Shown here piece after piece: positions 39,305 through 50,961 of a stretch of 64,000 nt of DNA (within the stretch, counting starts at the first letter, position 1; every line of letters starts with the position of its first letter). The translations under genes were made by a program, and so were the position numbers. Under the pieces are notes generated by a model. The model did not search any database, had not been told where the DNA came from, and was given only the letters and a program-made list of their open reading frames with translations. Origin of the DNA: Lingula anatina (Eukaryota; Brachiopoda; Lingulata; Lingulida; Lingulidae); contig NW_019774847.1 in assembly GCF_001039355.2 (NCBI RefSeq), forward strand, positions 549,607 to 613,606, given 5' to 3'.

Positions 39305-40870
39305 GTGTCTAGTTTCTAGTTTCCAGTTTCATTTTTCAAAAACAAACCTGGCCACCAGAAACTAGTGTCATTTTTCAAAAACGAACCTGGCAACCAGAAA
39401 CTAGTTTCGTTTTTCAAAAACGATGCTGAGAAGCCAGAATAATTTTTGCGGAGAGAAACAGGGGTGAGCAGAGGGAGAGGCAACCAGCGGTGTGCGTGTA
39501 CCGCGACTAGGTAACTCTCACTGTGAAAGCCGGACAGGGTGTTACGGTCTCTCCTCGCCGTGCGCTGAGACCAAGACGGTCGCCGATCATTGCCTACGGC
39601 GCACAAGCAGCTTTCACCGCCGATGCCGGGCAGGGTATTCAGGGAGTTTTGTTATTTTTTCTCGCCGTGCACTGAAGACTAGATGACCGCCTCTACGAGG
39701 CACAGGCCGCCTTTACAGCGAAAACCGTGAAGGGTGTTTTGGTGGGGTTGGGGTTGGCGGAAGAGAGAGAGGAGGGGGAAGGGCCCCCAGGGTTCTTCCT
39801 TTGTAGTTTAAGGGATCATTTTTAATTTTATTGAAAAAGAAAGATTCTGGCTTTTCAGAATCGTTTTTTAAAAAAAGACATTTCATTGACCGCTACCGTC
39901 TCGGTCTCAGCGCACGGCGAAAAGAGATCGTATAACACCCTTTCCAACTTCCGCAGAGAAGGTTACCAGGTCACGGTAGACTTTAATCGCGCGTTGCCTC
40001 TACTCTGTCCACTCCTGTTTCTCCCCGTAAAAAACTATTCTGGCTTCTTAGAATCGTTTTTGAAGAACGAAACTAGTTTCTGGTTGCCAGAATGGTTTTT
40101 TTAAAAAACGACACTGGTTTCTCGGCATCTAACCCAACCTAACCCTCAACCCCGCCTTCTCCCAAAAACCTAAACACCCTGCAAGGCTTCCGCAGTGAAG
40201 GCTACTTGTGCACTGTAGACGCTTATCAGAGGGCGTCTCCGTCTCACCACACGGCGCTGAGAGTTCGTAACACATTGCCCGGCTTCCGAGATGAGAGTTA
40301 CCTGGTTGCGGTAGCATGCCGGTTGCCTTTCCCTCTGTCCACCCCTTACCTGTTTTTCTTTGCAAAAACAATTCTGGCTTCTCTCAGAATCGTTTTTGAA
40401 AAGCGACACTACTTTCTAGTTGCCGGAATCGTTTTTCGAAAAACGACACTGGTCTCTGGGCATCAGAATCGTTTTTGAAAAATTCAATAAAATTAAAAAT
40501 NCAGTCAACTCGGCCTCCCAGCGCGGCAAGGAAAGACCGTAACACAGTAAACACCCTAGCAAGCTTCTGCGATGAGGGTTGCCCGTACCCCGTAGGCAAA
40601 AATCGGCGACCGTCTCGGTCTCAGCGTACGTCGAAGAGATACCGTAAGAACCTGCCCGGCTTTCGCGATGAGGGTAATTACCTAGTCGCGGTATACGCTC
40701 ACTGCTGCTTGCTTCTCCCTCCGCCCACCCCTGTTTCTCTCCGCAGATACGATTCTGGCTTCTCAGAATCGTTTTTGAAAAACGACACTAGTTTCTGGCT
40801 GCCAGAATCGTTTTTCGAAAAACGACTCTGGTTTCTGGGCATTAGAATCGTTTTTAAAAAACGAAACTTC
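39305..40870. repeat. Tandem and inverted roughly 300-bp units with GTTTTTGAAAAAC palindromes
   Basis: At least three units in one orientation (about 39840-40140, 40140-40490, 40520-40865) and one or more inverted (39320-39780). Each has a C/G-rich part (for example GAGGGTTGCCCGTACC-like, CCCCTGTTTCTC) followed by a run of ATTCTGGCTTCTCAGAATCG and short GTTTTTNAAAAAC palindromes. Open frames across it are by-products of the repeat and are not proposed as genes. Confidence 0.65.
40501..40501. other. Single N: second contig join, inside the foldback element
   Basis: One ambiguous base just after an A-rich AATAAAATTAAAAAT. As at 25354, it marks a join whose true length is unknown. The inverse of the flanking A-rich stretch is seen at about 39820-39835, so the join lies in repeated sequence where mis-joining is easy. 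Confidence 0.7.
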
Positions 40871-41271
40871 AGCGCTCTATTTGACACTGCATATACCCTA
40901 TTTGACACTTCCAAATTTAACTGAAGAAAACAAAACTTCCTGTGCTCACATGAACTGAAATTCCAATATTGTAACAGCCAGATAGAAAACATGTTATTTT
41001 TAAAAGTATTTAATGTTTTTATGCTATTATTAATATATTAATTATATAGAACACCCCTCGAGATTACATGCTTACAAGCATAAGGAGCAAAATTGCAAGT
41101 GTTAGAATACATTTACTGTACTAATTTATTTAGATAAGATACATTGCATTGATTATCAAATGTTTATGTTGCATTTACAATATTAGAATTTCAATTTATG
41201 TGAGCACAGGAACAAGTAACGATATATCCCCCGGCTTCAATACTCTCAACATCAATACCCCCCCTCCCTCA

Positions 41272-41315
<44 letters not shown>

Positions 41316-41713
41316 CATAGAATATGCAACATGCACAACAGATTATCTGATATTAAATCTTCTCTGTAATACAATGTTTTCAAAAGTGCGCTTTTCCTGG
41401 ACCCAAAAGTGACACATTATTATAAATGCCTTGAGAAAATAAGGAAACAATCACAGAATCGTTCTGTGAGTTTTTGCGGCTTTTCCAAGCGTCCACGCCG
41501 AAAGTGCCATCTATTCCCGTTGTGTCGAGAAGTTAATGTGTTGTGTTGCGATTTTCTTTGGTGTTGTGTTGAGAAGTTAAATGTGTCGTGTTGAAATTGT
41601 GTTGTGTGTTGAGTGATTTTGTTGTGTGTTGTGGCACTTATACGCTTCCATACAAATGCCTTGAACGAAATATATACATACGGTACTACATGGCAACGTA
41701 TAGAGGCGAGTAG

Positions 41714-41847
41714 ATACAGGGCACCCTGAGCTTCAGAGCTGACTTGACACTAACCTTTTCACTGTAGCCTATCTCCATCGTGTCAAGTATAGGCTACAGT
41801 GAAAAGGTTAGTGTCAAGTCAGCTCTGAAGCTCAGGGTGATACAGGG
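41714..41847. mobile_element. 118-bp perfect-hairpin MITE with 8-bp target duplication
   Basis: Arms 41722-41772 and 41789-41839 are perfect reverse complements over 51 bases with a 16-base loop. Ends are CACCCTGAGCTTC/GAAGCTCAGGGTG. The 8-mer ATACAGGG occurs immediately on both sides (41714-41721, 41840-41847), which is a target-site duplication. An 8-bp duplication is typical of hAT-type transposases (also of P and Merlin elements). The perfect arms suggest a recent insertion. Confidence 0.85.
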
Positions 41848-41902
41848 TTGAAAGGAGAAGAAAATACATTTTGACTAACAAACAATTAAACTCTTCTTGT
41901 TT

Positions 41903-41903
<1 letters not shown>

Positions 41904-41937
<34 letters not shown>
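41904..41937. repeat. TG microsatellite followed by GA and CAGA repeats
   Basis: TG units, then GAGA to about 41961, then GACAGACAGACAG near 42003-42024, downstream of the orphan anchor exon. Confidence 0.85.
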
Positions 41938-41950
<13 letters not shown>

Positions 41951-42102
41951 AAGAGAGAGAGATGCGGACAGACAGGCAGGTACTATAAGCAGACAGGTAG
42001 GCAGACAGACAGACAGACAGACAGATACAAAGACAGACAGTCACATGTAGAGACAAGCAGGTGGGTTCCTTGGGGGTGGAGGGGGGCATGAAGCGTACTT
42101 AC

Positions 42103-42276
42103 CGCAGTCGTTTCACTGATAATCCAATCAGTAATATTCATCGTGTTATTAACTAGGACAGCTCTTCGTCCTTTCGTCTCCACCAGGACACCATGTCGCA
42201 CCATCAAGTACAATATTACATACACCGATAAAAACACAAGCGATGCCAACACCACCTGTCTCATGTACTTCTCCAT
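42103..42276 (-). CDS. Orphan first exon with type II membrane anchor
   Basis: Met at 42276, 58 codons, then a perfect GTAAGT donor (phase 0). It encodes MEKYMRQVVLASLVFLSVYV and on through ILYLMV: a short basic N terminus and a roughly 20-residue hydrophobic segment, then a lumenal stretch with NNT and NIT glycosylation sequons. This is the usual start of a Golgi glycosyltransferase. No matching downstream exons are found before the NT5C-like gene. The next gene upstream (45601-49317) has its own similar anchor exon, also phase 0, so this may be the start of a neighbouring paralogue whose other exons are missing at the 40501 join. Unproven as a gene. Confidence 0.5.
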
Positions 42277-43069
42277 TAGTTAGCAGATTTCCGTCAACTC
42301 AAACGTAGGGAATTCTCTCCTCATGAGAGCAACGCCTATTGGTGCTTTTCACCATTTCTGAAATTTCACCTTTTGTTAAACTTCCGTATTGTTCCCGAGC
42401 ACTGTAAAATCCTGACCTGATCCGGGTTACACTTTGGCGGATCTACAACACTCCCGTCTCTACTGTTCAAGTATAGGCAAATTTTATCTACCACAGCAGC
42501 GAGAATCTCCTCTATTTCTGTATATGCTTATAGTCGTTCAGTGTAACCTGCCATATCGGTTTAATTTATCGCCGCTCAGGACACAACATCAAACCGAACG
42601 CTCTCTTATCTCAAAATCAATATATAGTTAACCTAATGGGTTTTGCCGTTGACACGTTTCATACGAACCATACGCGCGACCCTGTACAATGTAAGGGGAT
42701 ATGGCTGTATATCATGAACGCTGACTACACGTTTTTATACTTTATTTAAGTGCCGTCACCATACAGGTCCCACATTATGCTGATGGTGCCTTCATAAAAA
42801 TAATAATAATTGGAAAAGCATTAAGAGAAGGCAGACTTCCTCCACGGTGGGTCAATAATAATAATAATAATAATAATAATTGTAGACAGACAGGTAACAA
42901 GAAGCAATGCTTTCGGGTTGTACTGTATTCTTTATTCTTGTTTGAATCAACAAACAACCGTGAAACTAAAAGGAAAACAAAATGCAATAATAAATAAATA
43001 ATAAATATATCATAATACAATCTCATCAAATCAAATTTACATGTTATTATACGTTTTCCAAACACTGTT

Positions 43070-45509
43070 TATTAAAGGCAGCCAATTCCTCATTAACACA
43101 AAGCTACATATTTGTCATTTCATAAATTTGACAGCTTGTTTTTGATAACACATCCAGTTAGCTCTACACACACGACTAAACCCATTGGGAACATGCACAT
43201 CCAACAAAGCAATTATACATTGTTATAACATAAACTTACCATTACCTCCCTATTTCTTTAATAAGTTGATTATGTACACTCAGTCTCATTCACTTTACAT
43301 GTTAAAACCTAAATGAATTTGAGATAAAAATGGCTCTGTAGAATAAGTCACTTACATATGATATTGCCAACACTATTGTAACACTATTGAAACACTATTG
43401 TGTGACCAAACACTTACTAGTAGTAACTACAGTACATTCTCTAATTTTAAACATACACTAATACTGTAACAATAAAGTGTGAATAACATTACTTTTAAAT
43501 AATTACATAAATGTCATATGCTTACTTTTTTTGCTATCTTCTAAGGTCTCCTAAGCTGAGGTCCTGCCTGTCTCACTACTTTCCAATGTCTGCCAAAATG
43601 AAAAGGCTAGCAGGTCAGGTGAACTACTTCTCACTTATGCAAATTATAAGTGGAGAGACTGAGATTGTGCTAGTTGTGCTGCTACTACTGCCTGTGCAAT
43701 CATTGTACCTACAATAATATACTAAATCATGAAAAAAATGTATTTAATATAAAATTTACTAGAAATTTTTACATTGAGTGCATTTTAAATCCTGTTTCAA
43801 TTTGTTTCAAGAAAATTTTTTTACTTTCTTAGAGACGCATATATCTAGTTGTTAGTTACGTCTTAAGTATGCAATTATCCTTACAGAACCTCTTCAATTC
43901 CAGGCACCTTACAGGTACGATACAGTATTTATTAACCTTTTCTTCACTTTTGATCTCATTTTCCTTTCTACCTGTCCCTGCGTTTCCGTCACAATTCCGT
44001 CAGGATATACTCCTGAGGTCCAGTACGGCATACATGAATAAACCTTACTTCCTGTGCCGAAAATTTAAGACCAAGGCGAGCAAAGCCACTTTATCGGGAC
44101 CCTTTTTATTATTACCCGATGTTATAATTAAGCATTAAACTTTGTCGAGGCCCTATTTATCATTTTCCAGATATAATATAAAATATCCTTAAATATTAAC
44201 CCTGAAAAGCCACGCCCCACATGTGGAGGCTCTCGCCTTTGGATAACGCGATCCCTAAATCTGCAACAGAGATTGCAAGGTCCTGCGTCTTAAACTCTGC
44301 ACATGGAAAAGAATGAAAGGACTCCATATTGAAACTTCAACAAAATATATTTTGCTATACTTTTAAGTTATGCGATACAGTCAAGGTCAAACCTCGCGGC
44401 TTCAATCAAAACCCCTCCACCAGTTCAATGTAAGTTTTTAGATTATTATACACAACGGTGTGAAAAAATATGTCAATTAACTAAATCAGAAACTGTTTTG
44501 CAACTTTCAACCCATGTCCACCTTTGAAGGTGGACACACACAAGGACTTCAGTGCAAATTATCTAGATCTACAAAATTACCAGGCTTGAAACAAGGACTA
44601 TGAAATTTGAACTTCCAATGAGTGAATTTTATCGAAAGGTACTTTTTACAATAATACAAAGACTATCAGGTGTCAACTCACACTGCCAACTTCATATTTA
44701 CGAATAATATCTAGATATTTAAAATATTATCGACAAATTAGTGGCCCCTGACAACCAGAATATATTCTATATTTACATATCCTCGAACCTTTAGCAAAAT
44801 CCGTCCATAATAATGCTAATACACAAAATACTTTTTTAATTACTTTATTAATTACCAATTAAGTGATGAAAACTAATGGATAATCACCAATATCTCATCG
44901 TTTGCTACTTGGTCCATTCCCGACAGTCTCCAAAAATTCAGTAAAAAATCGTCTACAACTTACATTTTGTTTTAACAGACAGTATAATACCTAACAAGAT
45001 ATAAATCATTAATTAATTAATAGATTACGACTTAAATCACTTTTTACAAAAGAAATAATAATGCATTTTGACGCAAAGCTTCGTCTTTTTCTAAGCACTA
45101 TGCATAATAGTAAGATGGGGAATTGAGACATTCAATTTAAAATATCAAAGTACACATTTTAAAATCACAAAATAGAATTATATTGACTAAAATTATCAAT
45201 TGCCATGAAATATATATACATAAAAGAGAAAACTTTAAGTTTGGTTTTACAAGGTGCTAAGATCCATATAAACAGTTTAACGCATATGCTGTAACAGTTC
45301 ATTCCACTGTTTCGAGATGGATTACTTCAATAATTTTTAAAAATTCAAACAGGACATCTGTCATTTTCTACACCTGCACAATCGCATATTGTACTGTGGG
45401 CAAGTATAAATGGCACTTTATATTTGACATCGTATCATTTAAATTGTGAATTTATTGCATTTTTGTTTTCATCCACTGGTACGTTATTTGTAAGTCATAT
45501 TCAAGACCA

Positions 45510-45547
<38 letters not shown>

Positions 45548-45600
45548 TAATTTTAAAAACAACACTGTAGGTGGCGCAAACTGCTCATCGTCGAATCTAG
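43070..45600. other. AT-rich intergenic stretch
   Basis: No exon with splice sites and coding character found on either strand. It contains only a short perfect hairpin near 44513-44536 (GTCCACCTTTGAAGGTGGAC) and an ATA run just before 45545. Short open frames look random. Confidence 0.45.
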
Positions 45601-46389
45601 TCAAGACGCGCTGGTGTCGACATCGAAAACTAAATGTGTATAAAGTCTGTGAAGTTTCACGGTGACCAATGAATAACTGATGTTGTTCAGTCCGTCACTT
45701 CTCATCCTTGACCGACTTGTCTTCAAAAGTGGATATCTGGAAAAATTTCAAGAGATTTATGTGACATGCAGTTATTGAAATGGACTCTGGGCATTCAACC
45801 CATCAAAATAACAGGGTATAGTAAAGTGATATTTAAGCGTTCCGACAAAACTTGAAAAGGTTAATAAGTTAAAGAGATTATCTTGATGGGCCATACATGT
45901 AGTATAGGCTTAGAGTAAAACTCTACAGTCACGACCATATAGCAATAGCCTTTATCTGATCTGAGGAAAAATACTTTTAAATTAAGTTTTACAAATACTG
46001 TTGTAAAAATAAGTAAAGGCGAAACATTCATTGTTACAAAGCACCACACCTACCACACTGACACATTTATCACCACTGTATTCAGGCTGTATTCACATCA
46101 CACATACTTACATCATGGTGTAGTTGGCCTGTCCTCTTCTGCTGGCATGTTTATTCATGGTGTAGCGCCCTATGGTTAGGGGCGGTCTCTTCACTGTGGC
46201 ATTCACAGCGACAAATCTAAAAAACAAAAATCTTGAAATGTACAACAAGACTGCAATGGTGCAAGCATGATAGTATGTGATTATACGAGATAAACTTGTT
46301 CTGAAAGCTCCCATTCCATAGAAATAAGGCGGCTTTTAGCGTGGCCAGCAGTGTTGGCTATAGATCGGAACATAAAAAAACAAATAAAA

Positions 46390-46420
<31 letters not shown>

Positions 46421-47527
46421 ATACATAATAATAATAAAATAAAATAAACAAATAAAAAATAATAAATAAATAAATAAATAATTAAAAAAGGAATTTTATG
46501 TCAACTGAGGTCAGGAAATAGACAATTTATTGAGAAAATATATTTTTGAAAAAAAAAACCCAACAGGTGGATTTACATCATAAAGCAAGGCTTTCCCAGC
46601 TTATTTTATCAGTGCATTTATGATTTTAAGATCACGTGTTGCCATCTCCACTTTCCAATACACTTACCGTTCCCACATGTCGTCATCCTCGCCTCCCCAG
46701 CCCCAGAACTGGTTGCTGTACCCGTTGACCTTCACAAAAGTGTTAACTGGAATAGCTAACACTCCTCCCACGAGACCAAGATAAAATAATCTGAAATACC
46801 ATGAAAGATAACAAAAATTAGAAGCAAAAAGGAACTTATGGATGCATATGATTTTAACTTATATCATGAAGGCATTTAGCTCTTCCTTGTATTGCACAAG
46901 CCTACGAAAAGTAGAAAAAGGAAAGGAAATCCCTATGTGGGAATTGCTGAAATTTAAATCATTTTGTTTGCTGTGTTAATAGGTGTAAAACGCAGTGTGT
47001 GGATTAAGATTGCATTAGTTGTGACGCATGACTGTTTGTTTACTGAAATATTGTGCTTACTGTGCTCACTGCAATGTTATTGCCATGGACGTATATGATT
47101 GTGTTAGTTGAGATTCACTACTACTATAAAAGACTAGGTTAAATGCACATCTTGAACATACTTATAGTGAAACTGGTCCACAGCTGGCGATAGGTGTTTA
47201 GGTGTGGTGTCGTTGCCACACACGTACATATTGAGGTCATTCTCCAATAACATATCAACATCGTGGAAGATAACGCAGTCGAACCGGTAAGCCTTCCTAC
47301 ATTCTAGAAATGCTGCATTCATTATTCTACCTTTGTTAAATATTCCATTTCCGTACTGAAAACAATGTCAGATAATAAATAAAGAAATAAATAAAGTTAA
47401 TAACAATAAATAAACAGTTATCTAGAGCTGAAATCAGTCTGTTGATAAATTAACGGTCCTTTGTAGAATCTTAACAACATTCTACCAATGAATTGTATCG
47501 TAGCCTATACTCTCTCTCTCTCTCTCT

Positions 47528-47587
<60 letters not shown>

Positions 47588-47959
47588 TAGTCTACGATAT
47601 AATCCAGTGCCCTGAAGGAATGTTGTTAAAACCTCTAGCAAGCATGACGGTTCAAATTAATTTTTCTTTTCAAAGTCTGTTAATTTTTTAATCCCTACCT
47701 GTTCAGTGACCACTACCCTATAATCCAAAAGTTGCCTTTTCAATATGGGATGATAATGATGTAGCCATCTCTTGAGGTGATCTAGCCTGTCCCTATAAGG
47801 TATAATTATAATCACGCGAGATCTAGCTAAACAGTCACGTGGGGACCAGTGACCTCCGAGTTCAACATCGTGGTTTTCACCACTAGTTTCTGCCATCCGA
47901 ACGGGAAACAAGTCAATTTTTAGGGGACCAACTGGAATGAGATATTGACCAGGGGCGTA

Positions 47960-48007
<48 letters not shown>

Positions 48008-49317
48008 CTAGATTTCTTTTGGACACAGGTGTGTCTATTCGGCGTAAATCAAATTCCCTTCATTTTAGACATATCAATTTAACTAAAGTTATAATATACA
48101 TGTTCTAAGTATTAATGGTCGAACTATGTGTTACTTTACAACACAGTCTCAAGTTTTTGATCACAGAACTCTCTGTTAAACCTGAAAGCCTATGTTGAAG
48201 ATATTCAATCTCCCATTATCTCTAGGAGATTTTTGAATGGCATCTTTATACCGGTATCGTGCTTTTGCCTCTGAATCCTTACAAGTCATCAGAAGTCTCT
48301 CAATTTTTTTTAGGTCAATGAAGACAACAGGTGGTTCAAATAACATGCTTAAGTGTAGGACTTCAACACTGACATTTTTCATCCAACGTCCTTTTTTGGC
48401 TTAGTTTTTTATTTATTTATTTATTTTTTTTTTGATTATTCAAAAATAGGGCCTACTTCTTTGCTGACTTACCTAGTTTTTCAGGAGATTCCGAACACAG
48501 AGAACCATGTGTTTGCCACTCTGAAAGGTGGGATTGGACCGTGGTTTGGTTGTCCTGAAAAAGCGGTAGCTTCCATTTTAATATGGTTTCATTTTACCAT
48601 CATTTGCCATTGTACTGGTAGTAATTATAGGATGTTTTATATGTATTTTTATATGCATTAAGCGAAACACGGCTGAAAACACTACAAGATAAACAAGATA
48701 CAGGAGGCACTGTATTTTATCTTATCAAATACACTGTAAAACTTTCAGCCTTCAAACAATACGGATCAACAACTGACTTAAGGGGTACAATTGGTCTAAA
48801 ATATCGTTTCAAAGTATAAATTTTACAGAGTTTATGGGACCATTCCCAGACCCTATCGTACTACCAGTGGATCGATGTATCTCCAAGGGGATTCTCGCTA
48901 AATTGCAATCAACCTAAGCAGCTTTGATGTAATTAACTATCGTTTAGCAGCTTCAGTAGGCGTGCCAGACATCTAGTACTTTAGCGAGAAACCCCTTGGA
49001 GATGGATCCATACAGTTAGATCGATCTAGGCATGGGAACCCAGTCTATGTTTGCAGTCGGGCCTAGAACCACAGAAAATAAATATGTTAGACTTCAAGTC
49101 ACCCCAGATTGATACTTACGACAGCACCAGTAGAGTTTTCAGGATGAAATTTCTTCTTGAGATTTCTTGTCGTATGAACTGACACATTCCCCGTTCCAGT
49201 GGCGAGCGGTCTACTCGTGTTACGAGTTTTATCTTCCAAGTGCACTATAAAATACACAGCCACCACTACCTGACAAGAGAGTAAGATCCGAAAAGCGACC
49301 CTACTGCATCGCACCAT
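45601..49317 (-). CDS. Beta-1,4-galactosyltransferase family, probable beta-1,4-N-acetylgalactosaminyltransferase
   Basis: First exon 49317-49120 (66 codons) holds a type II anchor (RILLSCQVVVAVYFIVHL) and an NVSVHTT sequon. Catalytic exons 47931-47699, 47355-47162, 46790-46668, 46216-46112 and 45736-45601 join in phase. They read GPLKIDLFPVRM, ELGGHWSPRDCLARSRVIII and PYRDRLDHLKRWLHHYHPIL, then GIFNKGRIMNAAF, FHDVDMLLEND (DVD metal site), LGLVGGVLAIPVN, FWGWGGEDDDMWER, RPPLTIGRYTM and RSRMRSDGLNN, with stop TGA. The position two before GGV, Tyr289 in bovine B4GALT1, is Leu, which favours UDP-GalNAc. A Golgi enzyme. The join from exon 1 to the catalytic exons is not resolved: phases require at least one further exon. 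Confidence 0.85.
46386..46490. repeat. AAAT-rich simple repeat
   Basis: AATAAATAAATAAATAAAT runs in a glycosyltransferase intron. Confidence 0.85.
47466..47634. mobile_element. Imperfect inverted-repeat element around a TA microsatellite
   Basis: Left arm CTTAACAACATTCT followed by TATCGTAGCCTATAC; right arm GTATAGTCTACGATATAAT followed by GGAATGTTGTTAAAA. The two are imperfect reverse complements and enclose TC and TA repeats (47511-47583). It sits in an intron of the glycosyltransferase gene. Probably a MITE whose loop has expanded. Confidence 0.5.
47960..48008. repeat. AAT microsatellite
   Basis: About 16 AAT units just upstream of the first catalytic exon of the glycosyltransferase. Confidence 0.9.
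48182..48398 (-). CDS. Candidate stem-region exon of the glycosyltransferase
   Basis: An open stretch after an acceptor-like CTAAG and before CAG|GTTTAA, reading KKGRWMKNVSVEVLHLSML and on to NGRLNIFNIGFQ. It lies between the anchor exon and the first catalytic exon. However, it starts with two extra bases and ends at phase 0, while the anchor exon ends at phase 0 and the catalytic exon begins with two bases. It therefore fits neither neighbour without another small exon. It may be real or chance. Confidence 0.3.
48831..49050. mobile_element. Roughly 220-bp inverted-repeat element (MITE), intron of glycosyltransferase
   Basis: Ends TTTATGGGACCATTCCCAGA and (inverted) ATAGACTGGGTTCCCATG. Inner arms ATCTCCAAGGGGATTCTCGC and GCGAGAAACCCCTTGGAGAT are nearly perfect reverse complements. 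ATCGATC-type motifs occur on both sides. It resembles 53293-53517 in size, ends and the GATCGATCTA motif. Confidence 0.6.
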
Positions 49318-49319
49318 TG

Positions 49320-50879
49320 CTAACTATAGTCTGAACTGTCTTGGGATTTTCCAGGGCTACGTTTGTGGATATCGAAGGCGTGTATTTCCTGGTGTTTGTT
49401 AGTCTAAGAGCCAAGTCCCTTAATGCCTGATGTCATAGACGACTAGTCCATTTTCTGTACGAGTCTATCGCTGTACATAATAACAACGCTAACGCTGCAC
49501 AATGCGTGTATTTCATGTAGGCCTATTTTAAAAAATTCACTCGACCATTCTCTTCACACAGTTTTCGTCCTTGATGTTTTATCACAGTTGAAGGTATTGG
49601 AATATACTCGACACTGCTCCTTCAAAATCACTAAATACTAGACTTAAAGAGATTCTCTTTGCAGGTTAAACTGCGGGTTAACCTATCAAAAATCAGGACG
49701 CTTCTCCGTTTCAGCACAACCTGGTCAATACTAGCTTTCAGAGTTTCTGTTTACAGGTAGGCCTACGATTTCCCGGTTTCACGACAAATACGTGCACACA
49801 TGTCAAAAATTACTGCTGTGGCAGAGAGAAAAATTACGTCCGGAAATCATCCCTGATACTTGCACGCGCTCACCCCTTGTGTTGCAGAAGAAGCGCCATA
49901 TCAGCACTATCCCGGCTACGTGGCACCAGTCCCGAGACTTACTCCAGAACGATATACGCTACTACCTGTACGCTTGTTTTCCACGTTGGTTTCTTTCAGA
50001 ATTTCTTTAGTGAACTTTAAAAATTCGTTCCATCTACTTTTACTTCACATCGACCAAGGTGGACAGAGAGCTCGTCGAACTGCTGCTACGTCTACAGGAG
50101 TTACTGTGTTTCGTGGTGGTATAGCTTTTCTTTGTAATCATCAGATTTTCCTGTTATCAAATAAATTGAAATCCTGTTTCGCATTAATAATTGGATGCTT
50201 CTATTATTTACATACAATTTCCGAGTGGACGTATAACTTGTTCACGGAGACTAGCAGGCGCATGGAGTGAACATTTTACCTTTATACGGCAAGCGTTTTA
50301 AAAGACATGAAGTCTTTTCTATAGGAAGCCCTGTATAAAATCGGTAAATAATATCATATAAGACGCCAGGCTGACAGCTGGTTCCTCAGTTGAGAATGGG
50401 ATAATCAGCAAAACAAACCAATGTCTCTTCAAATAATTCAGAACCCGCAGTTTCATATAGAATTGTACGATGAAAGATTAACGCGATGGGAAGCGTACGT
50501 TTGCAGGCTGCTTTTTGCAAACAGTGTCACCATACGTTATAAACTTTGCAGATAGTGTCTGTATTGCGAAAATATCAGATCTGGTCAAAAGGTTTTAGGA
50601 TCTTGCAGAGTCGTAGGCTAAGGGAGGATGGGGGGGGGGGTGTTACCTCCCCTTCTGCTTTCGAGACATTTGAATATGTTTTTGGGATCGGTCATTATAA
50701 GTGCAAGTCCTTTACGTACTTTTTCCCAGTCCGGTCGTCAGAGGTTTTCCCCCTTTCATCCAGTGAGTGTCTGGATGAGTATTCCGGCTTGCAAGTAGGC
50801 TTCCTGGGAGTATTTTTGTAGACCTTCAAGTGCTCTCCAAGATTGCACTCCCCCCCCCCCCAAAAAAAAAAATAAAATA

Positions 50880-50961
<82 letters not shown>

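Larger units (their letters stand above)
38532..41650. mobile_element. 3.1-kb long inverted-repeat (foldback-like) element with TA flanks
   Basis: Outer arms 38532-about 38945 and about 41220-41650 are inverted copies: TGGAAGCGTATAAGTGCC at the left, its reverse complement ending at 41650. They contain matching repeats of CACAACAC, a conserved GATGGCGCTTTCGGC-type block and opposite TG/CA microsatellites. Both ends are flanked by TA (38530-38531, 41651-41652), as in Tc1/mariner-type insertions. The interior (39305-40870) is built of diverged roughly 300-bp units around a palindrome AATCGTTTTTGAAAAACGAC, some inverted. No transposase frame is visible, so it would be non-autonomous. The N at 40501 falls inside. 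Confidence 0.7.

Noticed and set aside
39316-40992. Several frames on both strands inside the foldback element
   Set aside because: They follow the 300-bp repeat units, share the same translated motifs in inverted copies, and have no family signature.
49792-50270. 136-codon plus-strand frame upstream of the glycosyltransferase
   Set aside because: No recognisable motif, mixed composition, no splice or poly(A) context. Chance is likelier.
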